A stretch of 64,000 nucleotides of DNA, taken from positions 62,001-126,000 of the forward strand of contig JHWW01000006.1 in the NCBI GenBank assembly GCA_000621985.1. The letters are read 5' to 3'. Source of the DNA: Lachnospiraceae bacterium V9D3004 (GTDB taxonomy: Bacteria > Bacillota > Clostridia > Lachnospirales > Lachnospiraceae). Each line of letters starts with the position of its first letter. Position 1 is the first letter of the stretch. Below are positions 63,667 through 64,000 of this stretch, one piece after another. Made by a program: the position numbers and the translations under genes. Below the pieces are notes generated by a model. It saw nothing but the letters and a program-made list of their open reading frames with translations. It was not told the DNA's origin and did not search any database.

Positions 63667-63802
63667 TTGTATTTATTTCTCCCTATCCGGTAATAATCTG
63701 ATGTCTTTTATTTCATCCAATATTTTTCTGGCTATCGACTCTCTCAGTGCATCTTTCTTCAAACAACGATTCAAATATCATAATTCGATCAATATCTGCC
63801 TG

Positions 63803-63997
63803 TTAAAATTTATGTTTAATTCCACTTTGCTTCATAATTTCATTAGCTGTATGTCTTGATTTTATCTTTCCATCGACTGTAACATTTATTTTTGTAATCG
63901 GACTATACCAGATATCATGATCCCCTTTTCCATGCCTAACAAAATAACAACCATTATCTTTCATAATCTCTCGTACCTTTTTCTCAAACTCAGCCAT
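63803..63997 (-). CDS. hicA: HicA-like toxin (mRNA interferase)
   Basis: 64 residues, the size of HicA toxins. The fold's beta-hairpin carries the usual catalytic His (RHGKGDHDIWYSP) and the C-terminal ANEIMKQSGIKHKF matches the family. HicA cleaves mRNA and is neutralised by HicB. No hicB is seen downstream, where a 33-codon stretch (RESIARKILDEIKDIRLL) lacks a start. A partner could lie upstream beyond the right edge. Confidence 0.75.
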   Translation of the reverse strand: MAEFEKKVREIMKDNGCYFVRHGKGDHDIWYSPITKINVTVDGKIKSRHTANEIMKQSGIKHKF

Positions 63998-64000
63998 GTA

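Overview
The window looks like chromosomal DNA of a monoderm, strictly anaerobic member of the Bacillota, most likely a gut Lachnospiraceae-type Clostridium. The grounds are the moderate-to-low GC content, strong AGGAG-type ribosome binding sites, ECF-type vitamin transport, a CooS-family protein, lipoboxes on exported proteins, the Rpn-family genes with GRLEG repeats, and the absence of outer-membrane genes. No rRNA, tRNA or CRISPR array was found. Most genes are on the minus strand.

Left part (1-18.7 kb): the N-terminal half of an AAA ATPase cut by the window edge, argS, a small lipoprotein, aroA, a MarR-controlled export operon (MarR, two ABC exporter halves, one RND permease with a large coiled-coil insertion), a 1096-residue hybrid sensor kinase that appears to be a tandem fusion with one dead phosphoacceptor domain, hflX, and a TPR lipoprotein.

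18.8-26.4 kb: a cobalamin-riboswitch operon. The riboswitch and its terminator lie upstream of two DUF4430 surface proteins (the first also has an alpha/alpha-toroid region and a Pro/Thr stalk, an arrangement like animal intrinsic factor and transcobalamin), then EcfT and an ATPase-ATPase-S-component fusion. This reads as a corrinoid capture and import system. glmS diverges from it, and the two promoters appear to share one self-complementary -35 hexamer.

28.3-38.9 kb: a decayed nuclease-family gene, a MoxR / DUF58 / transglutaminase / lipoprotein operon (minus strand), then a plus-strand operon with a perfect sigma-A promoter: a NitT/TauT-type ABC importer (lipoprotein, permease, ATPase) followed by a CooS-family protein. 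That CooS has a His-rich N-terminal extension and Asp in place of one C-cluster cysteine, so it may carry an unusual Fe/S cluster and need not be a CO dehydrogenase.

38.9-43.8 kb: an accessory island of Rpn-type PD-(D/E)XK genes, intact and broken, separated by four copies of a roughly 190-bp repeat that ends in a hairpin, plus an ORF6N protein and gene fragments.

44-63.7 kb: an AT-rich surface-polysaccharide locus on the minus strand (WecB epimerase, glycosyltransferases, a pyruvyltransferase, Wzy-like polymerase, Wzx-like flippase), interrupted by an IS1634-type insertion sequence. It includes a sub-cluster (LicD, aminotransferase, cytidylyltransferase fused to a degenerate Gfo/Idh domain, ATP-grasp, GNAT) that may make and attach a CDP-activated amino-alcohol or phosphonate. 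A HicA-like toxin gene lies at the right edge.
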